A stretch of 64,000 nucleotides of DNA from Actinopolyspora mortivallis DSM 44261 (GCF_000384035.1 NZ_KB913024.1:1831087-1895086), one strand, 5' to 3'. Positions 44,685 through 54,257 are shown, numbered from the stretch's first letter. The notes: generated by a model not told the origin, from the sequence alone. Translations and numbers: made by a program.

Positions 44685-45143
44685 TCAGGAGGCGGGAGAG
44701 TCCTCGTGGGACCGGACGGAGAGGATCTCGGTCAGACGCTCCAGGGCGGGCATGGCCGTGGCCAGGGCCGTTCTGTCCTCGACGGTGAGTTCGGCCAGTG
44801 CCCGTTCCAGGGTCTGTCGACTGGCCTTGTCGTAACGTTCCAGCAGCCTCCGGGCTCGCGGAGTGATCGACAGCTGTACCGTGCGTAGGTCCCGGTGGGT
44901 GGTGTTTCTGTCCACCAGGCCGGAGGAACTCATCGTCCGCACGAGATTGCTGACCGTTGCCGGCGAGGTGTGGAGCTGTTCCGCTGCCGCCTTGGTTCCG
45001 AGCGGACCCTCGTCGGAGAGCACGCGAAGCAACTCGATCTGCGCCTCGGGCAGGTCGGGGAGGTCTTCGGCGGTCCTGGTCGAACGCAGCACGGCCCGCC
45101 GCAGCGGGCCGAGCAGACGGCTGAGTGAAGCGGCTGTGGTCAC
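44685..45143 (-). CDS. MarR-family regulator
   Basis: A 152-residue winged-helix protein: [78 protein letters not shown]. The GTG at 45143 was chosen; the reading frame stays open far upstream without coding character. It is divergent from padC with 90 bases between starts, so it very likely represses padC and responds to phenolic acids, as reported for MarR-type regulators of hydroxycinnamate genes. Confidence 0.9.
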   Translation of the reverse strand: MTTAASLSRLLGPLRRAVLRSTRTAEDLPDLPEAQIELLRVLSDEGPLGTKAAAEQLHTSPATVSNLVRTMSSSGLVDRNTTHRDLRTVQLSITPRARRLLERYDKASRQTLERALAELTVEDRTALATAMPALERLTEILSVRSHEDSPAS

Positions 45144-45148
45144 GGGAA

Positions 45149-45194
45149 CATTGTGACACACTTTATTTTGACTCAAACTAGTTTTGCAACAAAA
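45149..45194. promoter_or_regulatory. operator region of the marR-padC divergent promoter
   Basis: AT-rich stretch with TTGTGACACA (45150-45159) and an imperfect dyad TTTTGACTCAAA-CTAG-TTTTGCAACAAAA (45166-45194) whose centre AAACTAGTTT is a perfect palindrome. The position between the two start codons fits an operator that shuts both genes. Similar sequence words occur in front of the amidohydrolase at 24167-24194. Confidence 0.65.
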
Positions 45195-45233
45195 ATGAAG
45201 GTGTCCCGGCAACGACACGCAGGGAGGTGTGTG

Positions 45234-45752
45234 ATGACCGCGCTGTTCCCGGCCGCTCCGGAGCAGGACCTCACGGGCATCCTCGGCAGGCACTTCATCT
45301 ACACCTACGCCAACGGATGGCGGTACGAGATGTACGTGAAGAACGCCGAGACGATCGACTACCGCATCCACAGCGGGATGGTGGGGGGACGCTGGGTCAA
45401 GGACCAGCCCGTCGACCTCGTCCGACTCGCCGAGGACAGTTACAAGATCTCCTGGAACGAACCCACCGGCACCTCGGTCAGCGTCAACGTGCTGCTCGGC
45501 CCGCGACGCCTGCACGGGGTGATCTTCTTCCCGCGCTGGGTCCACCAGCATCCGGAACGCACCGTGTGCTTCCAGAACGAGCATCTCGAACAGATGAAGC
45601 GTTACCGCGACCAGGGACCCACCTATCCCGTGTTCACGGTTCCCGAGTTCGCCACCATCACCTTCGTCGAGGACAGGGGCCTTGACGACGAGACCGTCAT
45701 CGCCGAACCCCCGGAGAGGCTCCCCGAGGGCTACACCACGCGCGTCAACTGA
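45234..45752 (+). CDS. padC: phenolic acid decarboxylase PadC
   Basis: A 172-residue enzyme of the PAD family that converts hydroxycinnamic acids (ferulate, p-coumarate, caffeate) to vinylphenols without cofactor. [20 protein letters not shown] carries the two Tyr that hold the carboxylate; [18 protein letters not shown] and [19 protein letters not shown] carry the Arg and Glu of the active site; [18 protein letters not shown] is the conserved central part. Length matches the family. ATG 45234 with GGGAGG upstream; controlled by the divergent MarR protein. Confidence 0.95.
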   Translation: MTALFPAAPEQDLTGILGRHFIYTYANGWRYEMYVKNAETIDYRIHSGMVGGRWVKDQPVDLVRLAEDSYKISWNEPTGTSVSVNVLLGPRRLHGVIFFPRWVHQHPERTVCFQNEHLEQMKRYRDQGPTYPVFTVPEFATITFVEDRGLDDETVIAEPPERLPEGYTTRVN

Positions 45753-45924
45753 CTCCGCCGGAGAAACCCCCACCCTCGTCCGTGGGCGGTTCACCGTCGG
45801 GTACCCGGTGGATACGAGCAGCGCGAGGTTCTCCGTGTCCGACACGGACGTTCCCTCGGCAGTCGTGTCGAGTGGCGGGCTCTCCGGGAACGAGGGTCCA
45901 CGAGACCGCGGTTACGGTCGGGGC

Positions 45925-46260
45925 GTGACCATAGCCCGTTCGGTGAGCCTGTTCGTGGTGGCGGCCCTGTTCGAAATCGGTGGTGCCTGGATGGTCTGGC
46001 AGGCCGTGCGGGAACAGCAGGGGTGGCTGTGGGCGGGGCTCGGCGTGCTCGCCCTGGGCCTCTACGGTTTCGTGGCCACGCTGCAGCCCGAGGCCCACTT
46101 CGGGCGGATCCTGGCCGCCTACGGCGGCGTGTTCGTCGCGGGATCACTCACCTGGGGGGTGGTGCTGGACGGCTACCGTCCGGACCACTACGACGTCATC
46201 GGGGCGTCGGTCTGTCTGGTCGGAGTCGCCGTGATCATGTACGCCCCGCGCCGCCGGTGA
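45925..46260 (+). CDS. YnfA family membrane protein (UPF0060)
   Basis: A 111-residue four-TM protein related to small multidrug resistance pumps: [60 protein letters not shown] and [17 protein letters not shown]. YnfA proteins export toxic cations in some bacteria. GTG 45925 selected because the first span begins right after it. Confidence 0.9.
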   Translation: MTIARSVSLFVVAALFEIGGAWMVWQAVREQQGWLWAGLGVLALGLYGFVATLQPEAHFGRILAAYGGVFVAGSLTWGVVLDGYRPDHYDVIGASVCLVGVAVIMYAPRRR

Positions 46261-46358
46261 CAGCACGTGCCCCGTCCCGGTGTCGAGGCCGTCCGTACGG
46301 GCCACGCCCGGGCCGTACCGGACGGAGGGACGATCCCGTCCGTGTCAGACTGTTCGCG

Positions 46359-47195
46359 ATGAGCGAGCACGACAGGGAACCCGTGGAGTCCGATTCCGAC
46401 AGCGGCGAGATCGACGAGCACACTCCGAACATCGCCCGCATGTACGACTACTTCCTCGGGGGGTCGACGAACTTCGCCGCCGACCGGCAGGCGGCCGACC
46501 GGTTGCTGCGGGTGTTTCCCGGAAACCTCGAATGGACCCACATCAACCGGGCCTTCCTGGGACGGGCCGTGCGCCTCTGCGCCGAAGCCGGAATCGACCA
46601 GTTCCTCGACCTGGGCTCCGGCATCCCCACCAAAGGCAATGTGCACGAGATCGCCCAACAGGTGAACCCGCGGGCCCGTGTGGCCTATGTGGACATCGAA
46701 CCGATCGCGGTGCGCCACGCCCACCAGCTGTTGGCCGACCACCGACTGGTCACCGCGACCCGTGCCGACGTCCGGGATCCGGCGGCCGTGTTGGCCGCTC
46801 CGGGGGTATCCGGGCTGCTGGATTTCCGGCGGCCGGTGGCCGTACTCGCCGTGGCTGTTCTGGACATTCTCGACACGCCGGACCCGGTGGGGCTGGTCGC
46901 GGCCTACCGGGACGCCTGCCCGCCGGGAAGCGCGCTCGTGCTCTCCCACTCGGCGGTACTGGACATCACCACCGAGGAGGTCGAAGGGGCCCAGGAGGTC
47001 TTCGAGACCACCACAACCCCGACCCTGACAACCCGCGGCCACGCCGAGGTTCTGGAGATGTTCGACGGTTACGAGCTGCTGGAGCCCGGCCTGGTGCCCA
47101 GCGCCGCGTGGCGACCGGAGGAACCCGTCTCCGAGGAGTACGCGGCCCGCAGCAACGCCTACGCGGCGGTGGGGATACTTCCGGACAACGACTGA
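46359..47195 (+). CDS. SAM-dependent methyltransferase, DUF574 type (copy 2)
   Basis: A 278-residue paralogue of the gene at 34151-34972 with the same landmarks: PNIARMYDYFLGGSTNFAAD, NRAFLGRAVRLCAEAGIDQF, DLGSGIPTKGNVHEIA, VAYVDIEPIAVRHAHQL, VAVLDILDTPDPVG and VPSAAWRPEEPVSEEYA. An acidic N-terminal extension (EPVESDSDSGEIDE) is specific to this copy. Substrate unknown. ATG 46359. Confidence 0.93.
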   Translation: MSEHDREPVESDSDSGEIDEHTPNIARMYDYFLGGSTNFAADRQAADRLLRVFPGNLEWTHINRAFLGRAVRLCAEAGIDQFLDLGSGIPTKGNVHEIAQQVNPRARVAYVDIEPIAVRHAHQLLADHRLVTATRADVRDPAAVLAAPGVSGLLDFRRPVAVLAVAVLDILDTPDPVGLVAAYRDACPPGSALVLSHSAVLDITTEEVEGAQEVFETTTTPTLTTRGHAEVLEMFDGYELLEPGLVPSAAWRPEEPVSEEYAARSNAYAAVGILPDND

Positions 47196-47220
47196 GGTGC
47201 CCACGGGGACGGGGCCGGTC

Positions 47221-49569
47221 TCAGAGCGTCCGGACTCCGGTGACCGCCACCGTGGGAGTCACCAGCACCCCCTGCGGGGGAGTGAAGCCGGGGACACTGT
47301 CGAGATCGTGGCTCCGGTCGACCAGGCGCACGGTGAGCGTCTCCTGGTGTTGGTCGAGAACCACCCTCACCTCGATGCCCCGCGGTGGTGTGTCGTCGAA
47401 GACGAATCCGAACTCCTCGTCCGCCGGATCCACCGACAGGTCTCGTCCCCCTACGGTGGCGGCACGTACCGTGGCCTGTTCACCCGCGATCCACATCCCG
47501 ACACCGGTGGCTCCCCTGGGCGAGGACAACCGCAGCAGCAACTCCCGACGGCCGTCGTCCCCACGCCGGTCCTCGACCACGTCGAGCCGTGGTGGGCTCT
47601 TGTCCGTCGCGGGGGCGGGGCCGTGGAAGAGCCTACGGCCGTCGAGCCAGGGGAAGCTTTCGTCGAGCACGGCGGGCTGTTCGGTCAGCCGCGATCGGCT
47701 CCATCCCGTGTCCGGTTCCCGTGGGGAGGCCCAGTGTGCTCTGCCGGTGGCGGTGTTCAGTGCGTACAGGACGTGTTCCTGGCGTGGGGGCGTCGCTTCG
47801 CTGCGGTTGACGACCAGACCGGTCGCGGTGAGAAACGCGACCAGCACAATCCCCAGCGCCGGAACCAGCACGTGCCGAAGGGTTCGGGCGCCTCGCGAGT
47901 CGGGGGAAGGAAGACGCCCGAGCAACGGCAGAGCCAACCAGGCGAACAGGGAGAGGAACACCACCGCCAGCACCCCGCCCATCCCGGCTCCGAGAGCGAA
48001 AGCGCTGAGTGCGTTCGGCCCGAGCACGAGCGCGGCCGGGACCAGCGCGAGCACGAGCACCACGGTCCGAGCGAGGTCGTGTCGTGCGGGCAGCAGTGTC
48101 GCCAGCAGGTGTCCCAGCACGACCGGAAGCAGGGGAGGCAACAGCAGCGCGGAGGCACCGGGCGCCATCCGCGCGGCCACCACCCCGCACAGGGCGAAGG
48201 TCACCAGTCCTCCCGTCGCCAGCGCCGGAGTTCCGAGGCGACGGCGCGCCAGCACGTAGCCGACGAGGAGCAGACCGAGTCCGGCCGACGCCATCGCCAG
48301 GCGATAGGGTTCGGGGTGATAGACGGTTCCGACTTCCACCGAAGCCTGCCCCGGGTCGATCGCCAGAGCTGTTCGCCACACGGCCAGCGCGGCGGTGCCG
48401 GCCATCGCCATAACGAGGACGGTGACCCCCACCGACATCCCCACACGCGGCAGGGTCAGGTCACCTCGACGGTGACGCAGTGCCGTGACCAGACCGACCA
48501 ACGCGAGTGTCATCCAGGCGAGTGGCTCTTCGAGCGCCGCGGGCCAGCGCAGGAGACCCCACGGTGTGGTGACCACCAGTTCGCTCCCGCTTTCGGGCAC
48601 TGCCGTCAGATCAGCGACGGCGAGCTGTCTCGTCATCGCCAGACTGGCCTGCCCCGTCTGCTGCAACGCCGAACGGCTCAGACGGTCGGGGGTGTCCAGC
48701 GGGGTGTGGTAGTAGGCCCCGCCTCCGATGATCGCCGTGTCGTAGGAGTGCAACCCGCCTTCGGCGAAGCGGGTGACATCGGTGTCGTTGGGCAGGGCCT
48801 CGAACGCGGCCTCGAAAGCGGAGTTCGCCACGGTCCCCGGAGCGGCGGACAACACACGCAACAGTTCCCCGTTGGGGGAAGTGGTGCGGAAAGTGGACGG
48901 TGTGCCCGCGTTTCCCCGTGCCTCGTGGTTGAGCAGCACCGTGGTTCCGAGGTCCTCGGTGTGCCGGCGGACGAACGCCTCGGCTCCGAGCAGGCCGAGT
49001 TCCTCCGCGTCGGTGATCAGCAGCATCACGTCGTTGCGGGGTGCGGATCCGTCCGTGCTCAGCGCCCGTGCCGTTTCGAGCAGAACCCCCAGGCCGAGGC
49101 CGTCGTCGGCGGCTCCCGGCGAACCGGGCACCGAGTCGTAGTGGGCGGCGAGCACCACTGTTCCACTGGGATCGGTCCCGGGCAGCCTGGCGACGATGTT
49201 GGACACCGCGGCGAGTTGTCGGGTTCCGGTGGAGGAGGGGCTGGCTCCGACGCCGCGCCGGACCTCGGTGGTCCAACCCCAGGCGTCGAGCCGGTCGAGC
49301 AGATAATGTCGCGTCTCGGTGTGGTGGGCTGATCCCACCGGGCGGGGTTCCTCGGCGATCCGTTCGACGTGCTCGGCCGCACGTGCGGCGCTGAACACCG
49401 AGGAGGGAGCCTCCGCGGGAAGCGGTTCCACCGGGTGACGGTCGATCGTGGCGAGCACACCGACCAGCACCAGAGCGAACAGTCCCGCGAGAGCACCCCC
49501 TCGACCGAGAGCACCCCGTCGACGAGGTCCGGTGTGGCCCTGTTCCGGCATGTCCGCTGGGGAGCCCAT
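47221..49569 (-). CDS. large membrane-anchored M28 aminopeptidase-like protein
   Basis: A 782-residue protein. One N-terminal span (GGALAGLFALVLVGVLATID) precedes an M28 zinc peptidase domain (residues about 60-330) with the ligands in HYDSVPGSPGAADDGLG (His143, Asp155/156), DAEELGLLG (catalytic Glu189/Glu190), and YYHTPLDTPDRL. Eight or so spans follow (about 365-610) and a C-terminal extracytoplasmic beta-rich domain. This design resembles the ER aminopeptidase Fxna and yeast Pff1 more than secreted streptomycete enzymes. Peptide substrate unknown. Confidence 0.9.
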   Translation of the reverse strand: MGSPADMPEQGHTGPRRRGALGRGGALAGLFALVLVGVLATIDRHPVEPLPAEAPSSVFSAARAAEHVERIAEEPRPVGSAHHTETRHYLLDRLDAWGWTTEVRRGVGASPSSTGTRQLAAVSNIVARLPGTDPSGTVVLAAHYDSVPGSPGAADDGLGLGVLLETARALSTDGSAPRNDVMLLITDAEELGLLGAEAFVRRHTEDLGTTVLLNHEARGNAGTPSTFRTTSPNGELLRVLSAAPGTVANSAFEAAFEALPNDTDVTRFAEGGLHSYDTAIIGGGAYYHTPLDTPDRLSRSALQQTGQASLAMTRQLAVADLTAVPESGSELVVTTPWGLLRWPAALEEPLAWMTLALVGLVTALRHRRGDLTLPRVGMSVGVTVLVMAMAGTAALAVWRTALAIDPGQASVEVGTVYHPEPYRLAMASAGLGLLLVGYVLARRRLGTPALATGGLVTFALCGVVAARMAPGASALLLPPLLPVVLGHLLATLLPARHDLARTVVLVLALVPAALVLGPNALSAFALGAGMGGVLAVVFLSLFAWLALPLLGRLPSPDSRGARTLRHVLVPALGIVLVAFLTATGLVVNRSEATPPRQEHVLYALNTATGRAHWASPREPDTGWSRSRLTEQPAVLDESFPWLDGRRLFHGPAPATDKSPPRLDVVEDRRGDDGRRELLLRLSSPRGATGVGMWIAGEQATVRAATVGGRDLSVDPADEEFGFVFDDTPPRGIEVRVVLDQHQETLTVRLVDRSHDLDSVPGFTPPQGVLVTPTVAVTGVRTL

Positions 49570-49729
49570 AAGGGGAATCTAGCCCGAGAACCGGAGAAGA
49601 CGAACCCCGAACCGGCGAGAAGTATCCACTTTCGCCGCTGCGGTGGCCCGACCCGTGCGCTGTCTTTTCCGCCCGGCATCACCGTCACAGTGACGACACG
49701 AACGACAACGTAGCCCCGTGGGGAGAACC

Positions 49730-50137
49730 TCAGTGCGACGTGTCGGTACGCGTAGTGGAACGCTGTGAGTCTGGTCGTGGCAGGTTTTCGGGTAGGAAGT
49801 ACTTGAGTAGGGGTAGTTCGCGGTCGGGTATCGAGCCGGAGGTGACAGTGCCGACCAGCTCGGCTCCGCGTGACCGGTAGAAAGAGGTGGCCTTGGGGTC
49901 GGACTCGATGCGGATCTGGTGGAAACCCAGGCTGTGGGCGGTGTCGCACAGGTGGTTCCAGACCCGTCCGCCGCCGACGGCGGAGGGATCCACGAACAGA
50001 CAGTCCAGCTCGCCTTCGGGGGCTGCCCCCCCCCGCAAGCTGTAGAAGCCCACGGGCCTGTCGCGCGGCAGACAACCCGAGCTGTCGACCAAGCAGCAGT
50101 ACCAGCCAGGACCGCTGACCACCGAGCACGCCCACAC
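49730..50137 (-). CDS. GNAT-family N-acetyltransferase, N-terminally shortened
   Basis: About 135 residues covering the core of a GNAT fold: PVGFYSLRGGAAPEGELDCL, FVDPSAVGGGRVWNHLCDTA, GFHQIRIESDPKATSFYRSR, GAELVGTVTSGSIPDRELPL. The family normally has 40-50 more residues ahead of this (first helices), which are not visible in frame. A run of nine C at 50026-50034 sits in the coding sequence and is in frame. The start is uncertain: GTG 50137 is the earliest that gives plausible protein. It may be a truncated gene. Confidence 0.55.
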   Translation of the reverse strand: MWACSVVSGPGWYCCLVDSSGCLPRDRPVGFYSLRGGAAPEGELDCLFVDPSAVGGGRVWNHLCDTAHSLGFHQIRIESDPKATSFYRSRGAELVGTVTSGSIPDRELPLLKYFLPENLPRPDSQRSTTRTDTSH

Positions 50138-50231
50138 CGTCGGCCCCGCGCTCCTCACCGAGGACTGTCTGCCCTGCTCCGTTCTCGGGACAGTTTCAGG
50201 AGTACAGGGCTGCGGGGCACGAACCACGAAC

Positions 50232-51266
50232 CTATGTTCGGTGTATCGAACTAAGATCGGTGCTCTGCCGCACGACCAGTTCCGGCGGGACCACGACGCG
50301 GGCCTCGGGGTGCTCGGCACCCTCGATGCGTTGCAGCAGCAGCTCCATGGCACTGCGGCCGACCGCGTCGAAGTCCTGCCGGACCGTGGTCAACGAAGGG
50401 GTGAAATAGGCCGACTCGGGGACATCGTCGAAGCCCGCCACCAGCACGTCCTCCGGAACCCGCAGGCCCCGTTCGTGGAAAGCGCGCAGCACGCCCAGCG
50501 CCATCTGGTCGTTGGCGACGAACACGGCACCCGTTCCGACGCGCTCGGCCAGTGCCAGACCGTTGGCGTAGCCGGAATCCGGGCTCCAGTCGCCGAACAG
50601 CACCTCGGGGGTACTGCGCCGGTGCCGAGACAGTTCGTCTCTCCACCCCGCGAGGCGCTGGCGGGCCTCCCACCAGTCCTCCGGGCCAGCCAGATGCCAC
50701 ACCGTGGAGGCCCCCCGCTCCAACAGGTGCCGTGTGACCGCGCCCGCCCCGTCGAACTGGTCCACGCACACCACGGGCCGTTCTCCTCCCTCGCCACTTT
50801 CCACCACGACCAGCGGAAGGCGTGAGGGCGTCCGCCGAAGCGCCTCCACAGCGGCCTGATGCGGTGCGATGACGATAATCCCGTCGACGAACTGCTCGCC
50901 CAGCCGTCGCACGGCCCGCCGCATCGTCTCCCCTTCGACGTCCTCCACCCTGGCCACGCTGATGAAGTGGCCGCTCCCCCGTGCCGCCTGTTCGATGCCG
51001 TACAGCGTGCGAGCGGGGCCGTGGAGCGTGGTGACGGGGCTGATCACCCCGATCCCTCCCGTGCGCCGGGTCACCAGCGCACGGGCCGCCGAATTGGGGC
51101 GGTAGTCGAGCCGCTCGATCGCCTCCCACACCCGAGCACGGGTCCGCGGGGCCACCGACGGGTGACCGTTGAGCACCCGGGACACCGTCTGGTGCGAGAC
51201 CTCGGCCAGCCGAGCCACGTCGGTCATCACGACGGGACGTCGTGGCGCGGACGCGTTCCGGGACAT
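50232..51266 (-). CDS. LacI-family transcriptional regulator
   Basis: A 344-residue repressor: HTH TDVARLAEVSHQTVSRVLNG, hinge LDYRPNSAARALVTRRTG, then a periplasmic-binding-protein-like effector domain (GIGVISPVTTLHGPARTLYG, VCVDQFDGAGAVTRHLLERG, FVANDQMALGVLRAF, VAGFDDVPESAYFTPSLTTV). ATG 51266 has CGGAGG 5 bases upstream; a GTG six bases earlier was rejected. The GH127 gene 135 bases away on the same strand has a perfect LacI-type palindrome at its promoter, so this is its likely repressor, released by an arabinose-related sugar. Confidence 0.93.
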   Translation of the reverse strand: MSRNASAPRRPVVMTDVARLAEVSHQTVSRVLNGHPSVAPRTRARVWEAIERLDYRPNSAARALVTRRTGGIGVISPVTTLHGPARTLYGIEQAARGSGHFISVARVEDVEGETMRRAVRRLGEQFVDGIIVIAPHQAAVEALRRTPSRLPLVVVESGEGGERPVVCVDQFDGAGAVTRHLLERGASTVWHLAGPEDWWEARQRLAGWRDELSRHRRSTPEVLFGDWSPDSGYANGLALAERVGTGAVFVANDQMALGVLRAFHERGLRVPEDVLVAGFDDVPESAYFTPSLTTVRQDFDAVGRSAMELLLQRIEGAEHPEARVVVPPELVVRQSTDLSSIHRT

Positions 51267-51401
51267 AGACACCTCCGACGTTCGGACCGAACCGACGATA
51301 CCGTCCCGTCCGGACCGTCCGACCAGGCTGTCGGCAGGCGGAATCGGTTCCGTCTGCCGACCCCGGCCCGTCCGCCTCCGCCCCGCCGAGATCCCGGGGG
51401 A

Positions 51402-54212
51402 TCAGTGCTCGTAGCGTGCCCGCGCCACGGCCCTTCTGATCCTCCGGCGTTCCTCCACTGTGAACACGCCCTGTCGGCACCAGAGCCCGGACACCTCCGT
51501 CACCCGCTCGACCAGTTCCCCCTTGTCCGCGAAGGGAGCGGCGCTCCAGATCCGGTCGAGGAACGTGGTGCCGTCGGGCCCCGTGCGGTTCGGGACTCCG
51601 GAGTCGACCGAGTCGAACACGATGCGGGGTTCCTCCCTCCGGAAGTAGGAGTGACAGGGCTCTGTGGTGCCTTCGAAGAAGGGAGCGAGCTCCACGCCAC
51701 CGAGCCGGAAGTGCAACGGCCTGTTCGGCAGGGGAGTGAGAGCGCGGGACAGGTCTCCGGACAGTCTCGCGGTGGGGTGGAGCCCGAAGTTCAGGAACTC
51801 GGTGCTCGCCTCGAGTGCCACGAGGTGCACCGGCCCGTACATGAGACTCTGTACCGTCGGATCGTCCGGGGTCGGTTCCGCACGCAGTGCGAAGGGAAGA
51901 TCGACCTCGACGACGTCGCCGTCGCTCCAGCGACGGGCTATCCGCACCCGGCTCCGCGCACCCCGCACCGGATGCGGGACTCCGTTGACCCGCACCGCGA
52001 ACCCACCGGGTACCACCCATGCCGGCACCCGCAGGTGCAGCTCGAACTCCGCGGAACCGTTGATCCGGATCCTGCTGCGTCCCTCGTGCGGAAAGGAGGT
52101 ACGCTGCTCGACCCTCACCCCCTTGGCGTGCCAACGCAGGGTCGAGGGCAGATACAGAGCGACGTGCAGCGACTCTTGGTCCTCACCGACGAAGTACGCA
52201 CAGTCCTGGTACTTCGTGGCGCTTTCCATTCCGGTGCCCTCACAGCAGGTGGTGCCGTTCTTCGGGGTGTAGTCACGGACGGCCCCGGGCTGCTGCCCCA
52301 CGAAGTAGGTGGTCAATGGTCTCTCGGGATCCACCGTGTCCTGTTTGGATCCCAGGATCTGGTTGACCAGCGTCCGTTCGTAGTACTCGGTGTAGTCGGG
52401 GCAGGGGTCCCGGAGGAAGAGTTCCCGGGTGAGTTTGAGCATGTTGTAGGCACAGCAGGTCTCCGCCGTGTGCGGCCCCAGCAGTTCGGCCACCGCTCCG
52501 GAACGGTGGAAGAACTCGCCTTCGCCCGTGCCGCCGATCGCGAACATCCTGGGTGGCACGACCATGCGCCAGAAGTTGTGCGCGGCCTGGTGGTAACGCC
52601 GCTCTCCGGTTCGTTCCCACAACAGCACCAACCCGGTGAGGATCGGAATGTGCTGGTTGGCGTGCTTGCCCTCGAGCACGTCGCGATCACGCGCACAGGC
52701 CTCGATCAACGAGTCCAGGTCGAAGTACCGGGCCAACCGCAGATGACGCGGCTCGCGGGTGTGCTCGTGGGTGCGCAGGATCGCCTCGACGATGCCCCCG
52801 TACTCCCCACTGGAGAAGATGCTCCACATCCGCTGCCGATCGTCCTCGGTCAACCGGCTCAGCCGGGAATACATCCAGTCACACATGCCGGAGGCCAGCT
52901 CCAACGCACGGGAGTCGTTCGTGGTTTCGTAGGCGTCCGACAGTCCCTGCAGGATCTTGTGCGCCGTGTAGTACGGCGCCCAGACCAAGTGGTAGTCGCT
53001 GCTGGTCAACGACTCCAGCAGGATGAACTGGGTCTCCGGGTACGCGGCGAGGAAACCGGGGTGGCTGGGTCGCCCCCAGGTGCGTGCGTACCGCGCGTGC
53101 CGTCCGGCCCCCGACACGTCGTGCAGCACGGTTCCCCCGTGCTCGTCACACGGGTAGGAGAACCGGTCTCCGGGGCCGACCACTTCCGCCGCCCTGGAAC
53201 GGCCCATCCGGGCGATCTGCTCGGCAGACAACACACTCGACCACAGGTTGACGTCGTGGTATCCGCCGGCGTAGACGGGGTCGCCGTAATGGGAACGGCC
53301 GAGCCAGCAGTGGGCCAACGGTCCCAGTTCGGACGGGGTGAGCGTCATCGCCCTGTTCTGACCGACCTGGTGTCCGTTGAGGTAGAGCAGGCCGGTTCCG
53401 CCTCCGAGAGTGACGGCGACGTGGTTCCACTCACCCACCGACAGCGGTCGGGTGCCGACGATTCGCTCCTCGCTGTCGGCGCCGGCACGGGTGATCGCGA
53501 AGCGGGGCAGCCCGTCACCGTCGCAGGCGGTGAGAAACATGGTGGTCTCGGTGTCATCACCGTAGTCGAGGATCCGGGCCCACGGCTCGGCCACGGTGGG
53601 ACGCACCCAGGCCGCGAAGGTCAACTCGGACAGCCCGTGAAGCGACTCCGCCGGGACGTCGAGATGGAGATGGGATCCCCGACGCACCTCCACGGCTCTG
53701 CCGAACGGCCCCGGGCCGGTCCGCAGTGAGGGAGCTCGGTTCAGCGCTTGCCGACACTCGTACAGCCCGGAAACCAGGGTGCGGAGCTTGCGGAGGAACA
53801 CGTCCTCACCGGTGGCGGCGTGTGCCTGGGCGAGCATGGTCATGAAGTGGCCGGTGAAGTGTCCACGCAGGTTGCCGTTGGCCTCGCCGTCCAGGCTTTC
53901 CCACCCTTCGGGGGAGCTGACCCCGTGGGTGGGAAGGTCCGCGTTCACCCGGAAGTTCAACAGTAACCGGTTCTCGTCGTAACCGCGGGCGAAATCCAGC
54001 ATCCGAGCACGTTTGTCCGCGAAGACCCCCGGTCCGAGGCTCACCTCGGACAGCGGGAAGGGACGTAATCGCGGTGGGAACGGCTCGGACGAGGTGGCTG
54101 CGGCAGCCCTGGCCCCTGCGTGGGCGGCTGAGGTTGTGAAAGGCGGGGCCAGTAGCGACGCGGCTGCCGTGCCCAGGAAAAGCGCTTGGCGGCGGTTGAC
54201 ATGAGAGCTCAT
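51402..54212 (-). CDS. Tat-exported GH127 beta-L-arabinofuranosidase-like enzyme with LamG insertion
   Basis: A 936-residue protein. The N-terminus MSSHVNRRQALFLGTAAASL is a Tat-type signal. The GH127 (DUF1680) catalytic domain begins at about 45 and is interrupted after YECRQAL (about 157) by a LamG/concanavalin-like domain (about 170-345; VRRGSHLHLDVPAESLHGLS, FAAWVRPTV, LYLNGHQVGQ, WLGRSHYGDPVYAGGYHDV), then resumes at HPGFLAAYPETQFILLE. The zinc-thiolate site of this family is present: Glu584 and Cys586 in HTAETCCAYNMLKLT, Cys656 and Cys657 in GTTCCEGTGMES. AGGAG lies 5 bases before ATG 54212. It probably trims L-arabinofuranose from plant glycans. Confidence 0.92.
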   Translation of the reverse strand: MSSHVNRRQALFLGTAAASLLAPPFTTSAAHAGARAAAATSSEPFPPRLRPFPLSEVSLGPGVFADKRARMLDFARGYDENRLLLNFRVNADLPTHGVSSPEGWESLDGEANGNLRGHFTGHFMTMLAQAHAATGEDVFLRKLRTLVSGLYECRQALNRAPSLRTGPGPFGRAVEVRRGSHLHLDVPAESLHGLSELTFAAWVRPTVAEPWARILDYGDDTETTMFLTACDGDGLPRFAITRAGADSEERIVGTRPLSVGEWNHVAVTLGGGTGLLYLNGHQVGQNRAMTLTPSELGPLAHCWLGRSHYGDPVYAGGYHDVNLWSSVLSAEQIARMGRSRAAEVVGPGDRFSYPCDEHGGTVLHDVSGAGRHARYARTWGRPSHPGFLAAYPETQFILLESLTSSDYHLVWAPYYTAHKILQGLSDAYETTNDSRALELASGMCDWMYSRLSRLTEDDRQRMWSIFSSGEYGGIVEAILRTHEHTREPRHLRLARYFDLDSLIEACARDRDVLEGKHANQHIPILTGLVLLWERTGERRYHQAAHNFWRMVVPPRMFAIGGTGEGEFFHRSGAVAELLGPHTAETCCAYNMLKLTRELFLRDPCPDYTEYYERTLVNQILGSKQDTVDPERPLTTYFVGQQPGAVRDYTPKNGTTCCEGTGMESATKYQDCAYFVGEDQESLHVALYLPSTLRWHAKGVRVEQRTSFPHEGRSRIRINGSAEFELHLRVPAWVVPGGFAVRVNGVPHPVRGARSRVRIARRWSDGDVVEVDLPFALRAEPTPDDPTVQSLMYGPVHLVALEASTEFLNFGLHPTARLSGDLSRALTPLPNRPLHFRLGGVELAPFFEGTTEPCHSYFRREEPRIVFDSVDSGVPNRTGPDGTTFLDRIWSAAPFADKGELVERVTEVSGLWCRQGVFTVEERRRIRRAVARARYEH

Positions 54213-54257
54213 GGGGGCTCCTGGCGTCGAAGCGGGTCGGCGCGATGGTCTCCGGTG

